Shown here piece by piece: positions 25,361-37,671 of a DNA stretch of 64,000 nt; positions within the stretch are counted from its first letter, which is position 1, and the number at the start of each line of letters is the position of its first letter. The stretch is from Trichaptum fuscoviolaceum (Eukaryota > Basidiomycota > Agaricomycetes > Hymenochaetales > Trichaptaceae). Where the stretch lies: the NCBI GenBank assembly GCA_910574455.1, contig CAJSYZ010000005.1, forward strand, positions 7,502,001 through 7,566,000, given 5' to 3'. Position numbers and translations under genes: made by a program. The notes under the pieces were generated by a model. It had not been told where the DNA came from. It made no database searches and worked only from the letters and a program-made list of their open reading frames with translations.

Positions 25361-25841
25361 CAGTCTCCTACCCAAACCCTCCCATGGTTCGGTAGAGGCC
25401 GAGACCTCAGGGTCAAAGAAAAGTTGAGGGGACCCTTTACCGACCGAAGGGAGGGTCTGGCTCCAAGTATAGTAGCCGAGCCCGCTCGTCGTAAGGGTCC
25501 TCTCCCGAGCATCGCTTACCGTGGGAATGGCGGCCTACCCTTTGGGCAGTTTAATAGCTAGTATTTTTGCATGTACATAAGAGTGTCAGTATCTAGGCAG
25601 TGTTTAAAGTACATTTATTTACATATAATTGCTACTGAGTATGACTGAGTGTCTCGAAATTTTGTGCACAATATCTCGAGCCACTGTTGGGTCCTCTCCC
25701 GAGCATCGCTTACCGAGCGGGCTCGGCTACTATACTTGGAGCCAGACCCTCCCTTCGGTCGGTAAAGGGTCCCCTCAACTTTTCTTTGACCCTGAGGCCT
25801 CGGCCTCTACCGAACCGTGGGAGGGTTTGGGTAGGAGACTG
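25361..25841. repeat. Near-perfect palindrome (128-bp inverted arms)
   Basis: Arm 25,361-25,488 is the reverse complement of 25,714-25,841 with only a few mismatches. The 225-bp spacer contains a direct repeat of GGGTCCTCTCCCGAGCATCG and following bases at 25,495-25,521 and 25,689-25,715. This structure suggests a foldback or MITE-like non-autonomous DNA element. A diverged relative of the arm sequence (AAGTTGAGGGG, GACCC, TTACCGAC blocks) is visible at about 46,885-46,965. No coding capacity. Confidence 0.75.
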
Positions 25842-26129
25842 CCAATACACGTGCTCCCTCTTTCTCGTTCCTCGCTCGTTCCTGCTCCGTCTTCCTGGTG
25901 CCCGAGTTATTCATCTATGGTTTATTACTTCTTTTTCTAGTTTTTTCCCTGTGTTAACTGTTCTCCTTCAAGTTTGGTTATTGTGGATTTCATCTCATTA
26001 ATGCATCATTCCTTTCTCACAATTTTTATTTCTTTAATAGTTTATTATATTACTTCCCTTGTACTCCTATTCATTTGTCTCCCACTGCCAGTGGCACAGT
26101 CGTGTCGGGGACCGCTGTCTCTGACGGCG

Positions 26130-27361
26130 CTATCTAATAGATTGAAATACGATGGTAGACGCAAACTTGTTCTCCGGCTTCGGGCGTATTCCGAGCCACG
26201 GCATTGCCTTCCGGAATATGGACCGGTACCGTTTTCGGGAACTTTCGGTGAGCCCAAAGATCATAAAGAAGCCAACGGCGTACATCGCATTCGCCCACTC
26301 GCTGTACTTGAGTGAGAATATGCTAGAATACCCATATGTGACCCACAGAGAGGCAGGTATGAGGTTCTGATCCCAATCAGAGTGTATGGTGGCCCAGCCT
26401 GGCCAAAAAACGAGGAGTGAGCCCGAGGAATCATTCTCGCCCACATCAAGAATGACGTATACAGAAAGGTTCAATATTAGATTAAGAATCAGAGGTGGAA
26501 TGAAGACAATGCTGAGAACCAATGGCCTGACAAAGTCGTTGCGATAATGGTTTTCAGTGCTGTCAAGGAATTTCGCCATCTCTCTTCTTTGCATATAGAT
26601 GGTCCAAATTATTTTAGCTACTCAAAATCAGCTTATGCGGAGCACATAAACGGCACGAGGGCTTACGAGTATGAACAAACAAGGAAATCAGAGGTAGCAA
26701 TAGAGTCCCGACACCAAATAGAAGAAACGATGCTCCGGACGGATATATGGCAAGATAACACCCCAATTGTTCGTAGACATCGTATCTTGCCCTTTGTACA
26801 ATATAATCTAGGCATATGCTGAGCGATTGGTGGCTCTAAGGTGGTATCATAAGGTACTCACATAAAACTGTGATTATCATCGGAAAACCAATACAAAGAA
26901 ACAATTCAAGTAAAAGCCCATTTCGTTTCTGTACCATCCGATGAGCGAGTGGACTACGTTTAGCATTAGTGAACAGACCTCGCGCCGGTCCATATTTGTT
27001 AACGAGCTTCGGAGTCGAACAATGTTGAACAATCGACGAGTGATGATAAAGAAACAAGTAGGTATTGAAACATCTGTGAATATATAAAAATGGGATGCTG
27101 TCGATTTTCCATCAAGATCATTCCAAACTGTATGAAAGCATTCCACTCACCGATATCACACCAGATGGGTGCTACATCTTTGACATTATTGGACCATACG
27201 GTCGTATTGATTCCTATGACAAGGGATTTGAGGGATACATACACAACGAGCATAAAGACTCCGGTGTTCCATGGTCGGGTGACTATGCCCACAAGTGAAA
27301 CAAGTATAAGGAAGCAGCCGATAAAGTTGGATATCGGTGCGAGAGGATAAGTTGGATCCAT
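26130..27361 (-). CDS. STE3-type pheromone receptor 2 (GPCR)
   Basis: Second STE3 paralogue. ATG 27,361 gives MDPTYPLAPISNFIGCFLIL and the signature APIWCDIGE at the exon 1 end. The next exon carries ASHFYIFTDVSIPTCFFI and RRLFNIVRLRSSLTN, followed by short exons with transmembrane helices. The large last exon (from about 26,594) begins RREMAKFLDSTENHYRND, then has FFWPGWATIHSDWDQNLI-like loop residues (VFWPGWATIHSDWDQNLI) and FFMIFGLTESSRKRYRSIF. The stop at 26,130 leaves a short cytoplasmic tail ending STIVFQSIR, close to that of receptor 3 and unlike the longer tail of receptor 1. It retains the family's key features and is predicted functional. Confidence 0.85.
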
Positions 27362-28680
27362 TTCACAAGTACGGGATACGTGGGTGTGCTTTGCATGTGC
27401 TGAGCTATCCAGGAGTCTTTTATGTCCCATTTCAGAAAAAAATAATCAGAATCTTATTTCCTCGTTCAAGTTTAAGACACCGAAACCTACAGGAATAGTA
27501 GCCAGATATGTTATCACAGCAGGAGATAGGCCCTTTAAGCCCATTGCACAGCACTAAGTTCAGATGAGCGTGTCAAACTGGTAATTAGCAACCTCTGTAG
27601 TAGGACGTCCCATGATGTATGTAGGTCCTGCTACTGTCAGCATGACAAACAACTCGGAATAGGATGACCAATCGCATATTGTGCGACCGAGAGTCCGGAA
27701 AGTAATCGCGTACATGAGTCACGGCCGCTGATGACTGTCGTATGTAAGTGTTCTGCCAAATCATAGCTATAATTGCTATTCTGGCGATGATTGAGTCCTC
27801 CCTATGCTATGGTCGTGGTCAATTCGCAATCCTATAGCCACATGAATAGGCCAGGAGCTTTCTTGAGAACTTGGTCTGCTTGCAAGACTAGCCTTGCAAT
27901 TGTACACGGACATATGCCTAACGCAGAGCCGGGGGGGCTTGAGCAGCTAAATTTCTATCGCAAGGAAGGCAGTGTTGCTTACATTTCTTCAAAGTCATCC
28001 CGATGAAAGCAACGCCGCATGCATCTCTCGTGGTTATATCACGTCAACGACACTGAAACTAAACAGTTCTCGCTATGCTGAAGAACATGTTTGGCGTATA
28101 ATGGTGACAGCGGAAGTTCGTAAGCTGTTTCATCATCGCCATCACAGCTCGATCAAATTTCGATCCGTCGCATTAATGTTACCTACAGAGATATCAGTCA
28201 GCCACCTAAAAATAGCAATGTAGAGCTCCGAGTATTAGATTAGGACAAGTTCGGACTGAGACGCGCCTCGACGTTTAGATTTCTAGTACAGGCAAACGCA
28301 TCTTGCTACCAGAACATTCATCGGCCAAATGACAGTTTTTCTAACCTATAACCTAATAGTGAGAGAGTTAGATCCTATCTCAAAGCAGGTGAAGGATGGA
28401 GCGCGCACTTCTCGCAATGGCATCGCACGACTCTTAGAAAGCTGGCCTAGATAACCGGATGTACTTACCTTTTGCTGAAAAAAATTGCGACAAGCACCGT
28501 GACGGCGATGACGTCGCGATGGTCGCGAAAAGATTTCACGAGTGATATTTGAGTATATGAAACATTCAAGGATATTGCTTAAAGCCGTCGCCTATTGATT
28601 TTCGATTGTAGTGACCTCGGTACTAGATATAAACACAAATTGTAAATAGACTGTGGGAAAGGCACATTTATCTAGGCCAC
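27362..28680. other. Intergenic between receptors 2 and 3
   Basis: Searched on both strands for pheromone precursors. One minus-strand frame of 54 codons (27,637-27,801) ends SCLSC but has no ATG; another near 28,085 ends CSSA without an ATG. No gene is called. The sequence has no obvious repeats. Confidence 0.45.
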
Positions 28681-29933
28681 TTACACATAAGAACCCATCA
28701 CCGGAGTAGGTTGAAATACAATCGTAGACAAAGTCTTGCTTTCGGAGGGTTTGGGGCGGATCCCGAAAGGCTTTACGATCGCCCAAAAGATGGACCTGTA
28801 TTGTTGACGGGCACTCTTGGAGAGTCCATAGATCACAAAGAAACAACCACAGTATACCGGGCTAATGCATTCGGGATACTTCAGCAAGAATAGTTCGACA
28901 AAAGTGCTTGATGCCCATTCAGAGGCGGTTATGAGGTTTGGCTCCCAATTCGTGTGAATGTTGGTCCAGCCCGGCCAAAAGAAAAAAAATGGTCCGAGGT
29001 ACTTGTCGTCATCTACTGTATTGATAGTGTAGACCGAAAGGTTCAATACGAGGCTCGCCGTTAATGATAGGACAACTACGAAGATGAGGACCAGAGACCT
29101 GATGGAATCAGGTCGATATTTCTTGTCCGTGCTGCCAAGGAACTGCGCCACCTCTCTTTGTTGCCGATAGAGTGCCCAGAGTATCCTTGCTACCGAAGAT
29201 CAAATTAAGATAGTACTCTGGAGAGGTAGTAAAAAAAGCTCACGTGTATAGACAAAAAGAGAGACCAAAGGCAAGAAGTAGTTTCCGATAATAAACAAAA
29301 GATCCGTTGCCCCGGATATATATGAAGCAAAATGACAGCCTGACTCCTCATATATGTCATATCTTACCCCCTGCATGGTGTAATCTGAGAGTGCGGTTAC
29401 CATTTGCTATAGAAAGAACGTTCACGTTACTTACACAGGCCAGTGACAACACCTGGAAAGCCCAAACAAATAATAAATTCTAGAAGAATTTCCTTCCGCT
29501 TCTGTACCATCAGTTGAATGATGGGACAACAGTCCGTATCGACAAACAAACCTCATGAGGACACACCCTTTCCACCGAGCTTCGGAGGCGGACGATGTTG
29601 AACAAGCGGCGGCCGACTACGAATAAACACGCAGGTATTGAAGCCTCAGTGAAGATGCTCAGGTGAGATGCTGTCAATTATGTTTCAGAATCAACGCTGA
29701 AGCATGACGATAGACTACTCACATATATCGTACCATATTGGTGCTACATCATTAACATTATCAGACCAAACAATTGTATTTACTCCGAACGTCAGAGATT
29801 TGAGTGAGATATAAACAGCGAGCATGAAAACTCCAGTGTTCCATGGTCTGTTTATTAGGCCCACAAGGGAGACAAGCGCAAGGAATAAGCCAATAAAGTT
29901 GGCTATAGGTATGAGTGGATAGGTCGGATCCAT
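28681..29933 (-). CDS. STE3-type pheromone receptor 3 (GPCR)
   Basis: Third STE3 paralogue. ATG 29,933 gives MDPTYPLIPIANFIGLFLAL. Exon 1 ends APIWYDICE, so the Cys of the WCDI signature, kept in receptors 1 and 2, is Tyr here. The next exons contain HLSIFTEASIPACLFVVGRR, then LFNIVRLRSSVER, then helices 4 and 5. The large last exon (from about 29,170) starts REVAQFLGSTDKKYRPDS, then has FFWPGWTNIHTNWEPNLI and IYGLSKSARQQYRSIFW; tail ends STIVFQPTPVMGSYV. The overall frame is intact. It is most like receptor 2 in its tail and exon layout. The ligand is unknown. Confidence 0.82.
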
Positions 29934-30961
29934 GAGGTACTTAGTAGGTACTTTCGAAAGCTGAGGATGCGCGGTGTCTGGAGGGCCGTTAGTATTTAAG
30001 TCAAGAATTCGACTAGGAGTTGATTCTCCGCCCAAGAGAAATCAGAACACCGATACTCAGATCACTCATCAATGGGACTTCGATGCAAAATAGAGAACCA
30101 AGCGCGAGTTGCGCGGTTCGGTGAGGAAAATCGGCGATGGGCTTACACCGACCGTCATGATGCGCACTTTCCACGCCGACAAGAAGCCGTGCACAGATTG
30201 AGTACACATACTTCAAGTTGTCACACTAGAAGAGATCTAGAGAGTTGTTCATTGTGTAAACACATACGAAGAAGCAAGAACGGAATACAGACTTGCCTCC
30301 GAGCAAACACTGCGATCCTCCTTCGACCAAAGTCTGCAGCGCCACAAGCTTCGAAGAGGTCGAGATGTCCGCCTCGTCATGAACATCAACTCGGTGGCAA
30401 GGTCATGGACCAACCGCCTCCTTGCCTTACTTCGGTGCCCAGAGAGGTAACAATTTCCGGTAACCGGTCGCCAAGGCTGCTCTGTAACGCTTAAAAGCTT
30501 CTAACAAGTGCTTGGGATGTGGTCGTTGGTGCCAAGAGTCAGATGACGCAACATACGAAAGTCTTGTTCGTATCCCGGCTAAAACGATGAATTGATTAAA
30601 TCTGCGATGGGCTTAACCATTCGCAAGAGATAGACACAGATACTGCTTGGTCAAGAGTATCAAAGCGGGCCTGGGAGGCGGCTGAATGAGAAAAGAACCA
30701 ACTTCGCCATGGAGAACAGATGAGTGTCCACATCGAACAGCGCTGAGAGTGTTGTGGCGTCGCCACCGCCTGCAGATTTGCCAAGGCCGCAAGGCGTGCG
30801 GTATGCTAGTCGCCGAGATGCCCAAGAGTGTGAGAGCGGTGATGGAAGCAATACACTCGTCGTTGTCGTTGTGTAGCTATTTTTTCACAATGGATAAGCG
30901 GTGAAAGAGAGGTTATAGTCAACCTGCCCCGAATATAAAGACCACCAAGGAATTCTTGTCT
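29934..30961. other. Intergenic between receptor 3 and the kinase-like gene
   Basis: This holds the promoters of two divergent genes. No precursor gene found: a minus-strand frame at 30,539-30,595 ends CCVI but lacks an ATG. Overlapping open frames at 30,600-30,850 conflict with each other and are not called. Confidence 0.45.
30932..30940 (+). promoter_or_regulatory. TATA box of the APH-like gene
   Basis: CGAATATAAAG lies about 28 bp upstream of the chosen ATG at 30,962. Confidence 0.5.
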
Positions 30962-33900
30962 ATGCTCTACAATAGAGACACACGTTCGTCAACATCGATG
31001 GAGAAGACCATGCAGATGCCCAGGATGTTTGAGAACATCGAGCTGGAAGCATCGTCGGCCGTACACGTCGACGAGGAGAAAGACGGCGCGCAGAATCCCG
31101 TGTCAGTTCCGGGACTCGAAACCAGCGTCGGGAAAGGTTCCGAGGTACCCGGTTCGGAAAGCTCGTTGCAGTCCGGAGCATACTGTCGGGGATCGGGGTG
31201 CCACGTGCGTGACTGTCCAGACAAGCCTGGATCTATGTTTAGCTCCGTGTCATGCATTATCTTCGCGACTCCCAAATCACGCTCAACCAACATCTCTCTT
31301 TCCCTTCCTCATCGTCGTCCTGCTCTTTGCTCGTCGTTGAAATCGCTCGTTGCCGACGTCGGCGCACTCTACTCAGCGAGCTCGCCAAAACAGCAAAGCG
31401 AGCAGCTCTCGCCACCGCTAACCCCACCAGCGCTTGCCACTGACTCTGGCCGCAACACCGACTCGAGCGACTCAGACAATCCCGAGATGGCACACCCCTT
31501 CCCATTCCACTCTGAATTGGTGGAATCGACCATTCTTAAAACTGACTCGAGCTCTCGAGATCAACAGCAGCAGGAGCATGGCCACTGGGACAATGAGAAA
31601 CTCCACTGGCGCATGCCGGGCGAGGACGACCAGGGACAAGCTGCGCGGGCGGCGTTATACGAGTACCCGGACGTTGAAGATAGCGACATTGATGTCGACA
31701 CAGACGTTCCTATACCGTCGCAGCCTTCGTCACCGTCTGTCGTCAAAACAGTCGAACCAAAATCCAAACCGACTCTAGTCTTACCATCTTCTATCACACG
31801 AGAGGTGATAGCGTCAAAAGCGCAACCGACATCAAAATCACTGCCCGAACCTTCTCTGCCACCTATTTCGCCAACACAAACGAAGAAGAAACCAGTCAAG
31901 AAACTAGAATGGGATTGGGCACTCGAGCATGCAGACCGTGCACGCGAATCACGTCTAGATGCTGCGGGAGGTGTGGGTGATATCTTTCAGATAGACCGCA
32001 AAGCGCTTCGTGACGTTGTGAAGGAAAAAATGGGTGGTGAGGTCGTTCGAATACGCTTCATATCAAGTGGTTCGTCCTCTACACCTTACACTCATTCTCA
32101 CTTTATTCATTCTCATTTGATTATGTGCATACAGGGACGTTCCATAAAGCATATCTTGTCACCCTTGCATACCCTTCGACTGATCCGATCTCTTCATCAT
32201 CGTCCGTGCCAACATACAAGAAGGTTATCTTTCGCGCCGCACGCAGATTCATGCCGCGTCTTAAGACCGCATCTGAAGTCGCCACGCTTAAGTACCTTCG
32301 CGAGCACACGAGTGTTCCTGTTCCTGAGGTTTTTGCATGGGATGAGAATCTATACAACCGAGTGGGCGGAGAGTGGATTTTGATGAGTCGGGTGAGCTCT
32401 GCGTTCTTTTCCGCATCATCTCTTTCTGTTGCTTCTTTGCGTCATTCCTGCCAGTCCTTCATGATGAATTGTTTGCGCGATGTCGGCGTCTTCATAACAC
32501 CGAAAGACATTGTGCTGTTAGCGCAGAACAAGGCCGTGAATGCCGTTGGGATTTGTTATACCCCATCCATGCTCCGCGCCACCATCTGAATCACCTCTGT
32601 TCTTGTCGTTGGAAATACCCCAAACTACGCTCAGGGACGTCAGCATTGATTTCCTGCTTCCCCGTTTGTCTATATCCACTATCTGCTCACGGAGTTCAAG
32701 TTATCTATCGCCGACTTTGCATCTACCTTCTTCCTCTTCCTTCATAGTCACTTCTTCTCTATCGACCGCGCGGCGAGGCTTGGAAGATGTTGTCCTCTTA
32801 TCACATTTACAAGGGTCGTTCTGCGCCTCCAGGCAGGCTTCTCTGCTTCTCTGGCCATTTGCGGACTTGAATTGAGCTCGATGACCAGGGCTTCTCTATT
32901 CAGTCCGGGAAAGGGTGAGATGTGGCGTTTATTTGTTGATCTATTTTTGGAGCGCTCTATTTTTGTGCTTCGTCTTCTCTTCCTCTTGGATTCTAACGCG
33001 CTTTATCCATTCTTTCTATTCATCTGCATCATAATCAGGAAGGTGATATACTGACGATGTTATGGTTTTCAGGCTCCTGGCATTCCTCTTCGGAAGGTTT
33101 ACCAGTCTCTGCCCCATAAGCAACTCGTGGCTTTGCTTTCGAACCTCGCAAGGATGTTGATTCCTCTTTTCGGCCATCGCTTCTCCCACATTGGAAGTTT
33201 GTATGAGGGAAAAGGCGGTTTCAATTCTGGCGTTACTTTGCCAGCACCTAGCCCTCTGCAGTCGTTTACGCACCTATCGTCTTTAGATCACCACGAAGAC
33301 CACGTCCAGACCCCGACAGCGGAGTCTGCCGCTCGTGCACGGTCGATTTTAGGTCTGGGCGGAAAGGATGTAGACTTTGCTTTCGGGAGCAGCTTACCGA
33401 CGCCGACACACACTCCTTCTGGGCCATTCCCTGCGATGCTCAACGGAGCCGATACACCGAAAGCACGCTTACCGCCGAGGATGAGCAGGTCTGGGTCGGT
33501 CGATGCGGAAGGCACTCCTAACCTTCTGTCATCTCTACTTACCTCTGCAGCTCATCATTCATTGACCGAGATACACCTTCAGCAAAGTGCTCTGTTTCAT
33601 ATCGGACCTATCATCTCGTGGCCCTTCTTTGGCTCTCACCGGGGTGACCTGAGCCATACTTCTATACCGCCTGAAATCGAGCGTGGTCCGTGGGCGAGCA
33701 GTGTAGCGTACTATCACGCATGCGTGGAGAGGGAGGCGAAAGGCGTGGAGAGGGAGAATGAGGGAAGGGCGAAGCCGCACAGGCTGCATCTGGATCCAGA
33801 TGAGGTCAGGGTGAAGGAAAGGGGTAGGACGGCTGGGAGAGAGAGAGGCAGGGCAGGCGGTGGTCCTCCGGGAAAAGGGAAGGGGATTAAGAAAGGCAAA

Positions 33901-35342
33901 GGAGAGTATATCTGGGGATATGGATATGTCAGAAGAACGCACCTTGGTGGAGGGTATGGAATGGAAGGCGACTCCGACTCCGATTCGGAATCAGAATCAG
34001 AAGATGAGGAGGTGGACTCATCGTCCTCTGACTCTGACTCTGACTTTTCCGATGACGCCTCGCCTGCGCGGTCGCTCTCCAGCGCGTCGGCCTCGAGCCT
34101 CAACTCTGACGATGACGAAGACACGATGTACCGTGACTACCGACGGTTCCAGCGCTCGACGTTCCTCGTGGCGGAGCTCAGTCGGCGGGAGCGCCAGGTT
34201 CGAAGCGAGATGGGGCGGTGGGAGCGCTGTATGACCAAGCTTGAGGAGGTGCTGAGCGAGGTGCGGGAGGCTGCTGCTATTGGAGGGCCGGGGAAGGACA
34301 AGGAGGCCTTTGGGCTGGATTGCCATGACCTAAGCTTGGACAATGTGTTTGTGGATGAAAATGATCCCTCGAAAATTGTACGTCTATTTTCTCTCTTACA
34401 ATATTTTGTCTGATTGCCATCCAGACGTGCGTCATCGATTGGGAATCGACTACAACTCGCCCTCTCTGGGCATGCGCGCACCTTCCTTCGTTCCTCCTCC
34501 CTTCACCGTTTGCATCGAGTCTTTTCCGGAAAGCAGTCGCGGCACTTCCCAAAGACGAATTTCCGCAGGCGTTTGAATGGTTGCTGCTCGAACGTGCGGG
34601 CGCACCACTACGGTATGCACACAAGTGCGCGGAGTGGGATGGTTGGGAGGAAGGACTTGTTCACGGGATCTTGGGAGACGTGGAGGTCGAAGAAGAAGCA
34701 GCAGACGCACACGTCGACTCTCCAGCACCTGCTGCGGATGCAGGGCCGGGTACTTTTGTCGGTATCGGCGTGAGTGCCATGCCGCTTCGGCTCTTAGATC
34801 CTGTACAGTCACCTTCGCGCGCGCGGGAGGCGAGCAAGGAGCCATGGGAGCGCGAAGGGTTTGAAGAGCGGCTCGTGCAGCAAATGCGCGAGAACTTCCT
34901 AAGTCCGGCTGCCCGCGCGCAGCTGCGACACCCGCATTCCAGTACGCGTCTTACGAAGCTGAAGCTTCCGATTCCGACCGGCGCGGTGGTCCTCCCCGGT
35001 GTGAAGGGCGGCGTTGGCGGTGTCGGTATCGAGAAGGCGCGCAGCCCGAATGCGGTGGATGGTGTGGCGGTGGGTGGGGCGAGGAGAGCGAGCCATGGAT
35101 CGGTTTCGGCGGCGAGCGAATTGGAGATGGAGCGTATGTTAGATATGAGGGGAGACGAGTGCGGAGGGCGGGGAGGTGAATTGGGGCGGAGGTTGGAGGC
35201 GTGGCTTGTGGAAGTGGAGGATGAGGACCAGGCTCATCCCGCCGTCTCTTCGCATCCGGCTAGTTTGCTTCACCACGACGAAGCAAGTGAACGTGAGTTC
35301 CGCGGGGACGGACACTCTGGCGCTCGCGTGGAAGTTGCTTGA
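30962..35342 (+). CDS. APH/choline-kinase-fold phosphotransferase-like protein
   Basis: Four exons: 30,962-32,069, 32,135-32,391, 33,073-34,377, 34,425-35,342. Exon 1 is long, Ser/Pro-rich and probably disordered, ending with a helical segment (WDWALEHADRARESRLDA). The kinase-like fold follows: SSGTFHKAYLVTL (nucleotide loop), TYKKVIFRAARR, ASEVATLKYLREHTSVPVPEVFAWD, WILMSRAPGIPL, LDCHDLSLDNVFVD (catalytic HxDLxxxN, about 34,320) and CVIDWE (metal-binding Asp) right after the last intron. An Asp/Ser acidic run (about 33,970-34,050) interrupts the domain. This is the aminoglycoside phosphotransferase family seen in fungal AIM9/FMP29-like proteins. Catalytic Asp, Asn and the metal Asp are present. 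The second intron is 681 bases, unusually long here. Substrate unknown. Confidence 0.75.
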
Positions 35343-35785
35343 TCTTCACTCCGGTGCTGACGTTGAAGTTGGCTGATCGCTTAGAATGTATCTGTACTCA
35401 AGGACCCACCATACTCATTGCGCACATGACAATGTATAATATATACAATGTTTAATTTCTTGTAATTATAGAAGTGAATACAATTAAGTAGATAATACTG
35501 CAAGCCCACAATGCTGAAGCGGGAAGATATGAAGCTTGAAGCATCTTCGAATTCTTGCATTTTCGTTGCGGTAACATGTCTAATAAACAGTAGGCCACGG
35601 CTGCGAGTGTGGGAAATCCAACTTGAATTACAACTTCCATGATGAAGTTTTGCGACTTTAATTCGCCAGGCTCTCGAATCTAAACTCCAACCTATTGCGT
35701 ACACTCAGTTACTCCATTCCATCTATTCTACCGACATTCTTATATCGATTTGCTAACATGCATGTCTCTCGAGACAGAAAATACA
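35343..35785. other. Intergenic, possible small membrane peptide
   Basis: A minus-strand frame at 35,452-35,640 starts ATG and encodes 62 residues with two hydrophobic stretches (QVGFPTLAAVAYCLLDML and ALWACSIIYLIVFTSII). It is AT-rich, unspliced and unlike any family I know, so it may be chance. Confidence 0.25.
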
Positions 35786-36279
35786 CTATTTACTAGCTAA
35801 GGCGTCGAACGTCTCGCGAGCACTGTGGACGACTGACAAATAATTTATCTCGTGCACAGTAAAATCGATTGCCTTTGACTTTATATTGCCATTTGCCACT
35901 ATACAGCGGTGAAATTGGATAATAGTGAGTGATCCTCTTTTGTTCAAGTGTGGCTTTCAAAGAGCTGACCTTGTATAGTGTATGGTGTCCTAGACTGCGA
36001 ATCCATTATCCACTTCACCGTTCCGCCGGATTTCTTTGCTACGTCTGCCAGGGATTTTATAGATGAAACATTCTGCTTATGATGGATTACTCACGTATCG
36101 CAAACTTCAAGAACGGGTCCCCGAAGGCTTGGTCTGAAACGGCACGATTTCAACAATCATCAAGCTTGGTTATGGAGGCACAATCAAGAGACTGTACCTT
36201 CTGTTGCATTTCCAGGATTTGCCAACACCTTAAGCGCCTTGATAATTTCTTCTTCGCAGTCTTCGAAACAGAGCCCCAT
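35786..36279 (-). CDS. Small hypothetical protein (four exons)
   Basis: Not recognised, but four exons join in phase with canonical splice sites. ATG 36,279 gives MGLCFEDCEEEIIKALKVL and NPGNATE; a second exon gives QAFGDPFLKFAI; a third gives VAKKSGGTVKWIMDSQSRTP; the last gives GNIKSKAIDFTVHEINYLSV and ETFDALASK, ending TAG at 35,786. About 103 residues, soluble, mixed alpha/beta by appearance. Composition and frame conservation across introns make chance unlikely. Its start faces that of the plus-strand gene beginning near 36,376. Confidence 0.5.
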
Positions 36280-36375
36280 AGTGAGAAATTTGACCTCTTC
36301 CTTTGTTCCTCCAAGTGAATGGACCACTGCGGTGAACTATCTTTCAGTCGATGAATCTAATACACCAGTGGAACG

Positions 36376-37135
36376 ATGGCTCGTTCACCTTTCAACATCA
36401 CTTGCTCATCTTCGCTTTTCTTCGACATAGGAACGACTGAGAATCCATGGAAGTGGGCCAGTTCTGTCTCACAACGAGCGCGTCAGGTTCCTACTACCAA
36501 AAGAGCGGAGGAGAAGTGTGTTCGTACGTGTTGTGATTGCTTGTGGGACATGGTACAGCCTAGGATTCGTTGTCTCTGGCAAGGCTGGGGATGCGGTAGT
36601 CGAGCGAGTCTCCAAGACTGGAGTAAGCTGCACAGGAGTGGGAACTCGTGTTGGATTTGTTGTTGTGCTGGCGGGTGCCTTGGTAACTGTCGCTTTGGCT
36701 GGCATCTTCGAATTGTGTGGGTTGGTTGTTAGGTACTTGTCTCGAAACTTTCTTACCTCTGATGAATCTAAAATGCTGCAGCTTTTATACAAGTGGAGTA
36801 CTAGGAAACTACGAAGTACGAGCATCAAGCCTAGATGGAGATCGAATGGAGTGCCTCGACCTACTTCCGCCCAATCGCGGGCGCGTTTCTACGGGTCAGG
36901 ACGAAGTGGGGAAAACCTGGGCGCGCGAAGTCATTACCTTGTTATCTCGCCATTCCTACTGTTCCAAAACGCTGCGAAACCATATTGGTTCTCCCGAGCA
37001 TCTCCCCGTAAGTTTGTCAACAACAAGAGCTAAATCTAGATGTACATTGCTTTCCCTCTCAACTCCGATTACAACTTTCACATCACATTGGACACTTCAC
37101 ACTTCGGACAAGGGTGGCGTATGTCTTCCCCTTAA
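36376..37135 (+). CDS. Hypothetical single-pass membrane protein
   Basis: Not recognised. The well-supported exons are about 36,553-36,735, with a Gly/Val-rich segment (LGFVVSGKAGDAVVERVSK) and a hydrophobic stretch (GFVVVLAGALVTVALAGIFE), then 36,786 to about 37,011 (LYTSGVLG or FYTSGVLGNYEVRASSLDGD, ECLDLLPPNRGRVSTGQDE, VGKTWAREVITLLSRHSYC), then 37,046-37,135 (MYIAFPLNSDYNFHITLDT, HFGQGWRMSSP). These join in phase with GT..AG. The 5' end is unresolved: an acceptor at about 36,430 precedes RIHGSGPVLSHNERV, so one or more upstream exons exist, possibly starting near 36,376. The end was chosen at TAA 37,133-37,135. Confidence 0.45.
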
Positions 37136-37671
37136 ATTCAAATCCCTGATAGAGAGGCTTTTCACAGGATCACAGACGGATAAAGAATACAAGGGGACCT
37201 CCGCCAATAGCCGATCGTGCGCTCTAGGTTTTCGAAAGGCGCTTTGGTACGCACACCGGCTCCCGCTCGCCCCATAGCACTGCCACAATGCTTTCACCAA
37301 CTTGAATGCGAAGCCTTGGAAAGAGCCTCCCCATGTATTCGATTCCATTGGCAAACTAAAACCGAAGGTCAGTTGATTCTTGGACTAGAAGGGGAAAATA
37401 ACGTCGCAAACTAATGTTTAGTTTGAGTTTCACTAGAAGTGCCACGCACAATCTTTGTTCAGCTCCAAGGAGAAATGCTGTCCAGTTTCTAGACATCGAG
37501 TCTTGAAAGATTGGTGGCCAGAGTGTATATAACGAAGGGCAAAAGATACGAACGATCAGAAAACGAGTTCATCTTGGTATTAAAGAAAGCAGACACCCGT
37601 TAATCGTATGCTTTTTTATCGTCTCTAGTAAACAGAACGCTCACCGAACGATAGACCTCTTTTTGGACACA
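37136..37671. other. Intergenic
   Basis: Promoter region of the metacaspase gene. No other gene is supportable. Confidence 0.45.
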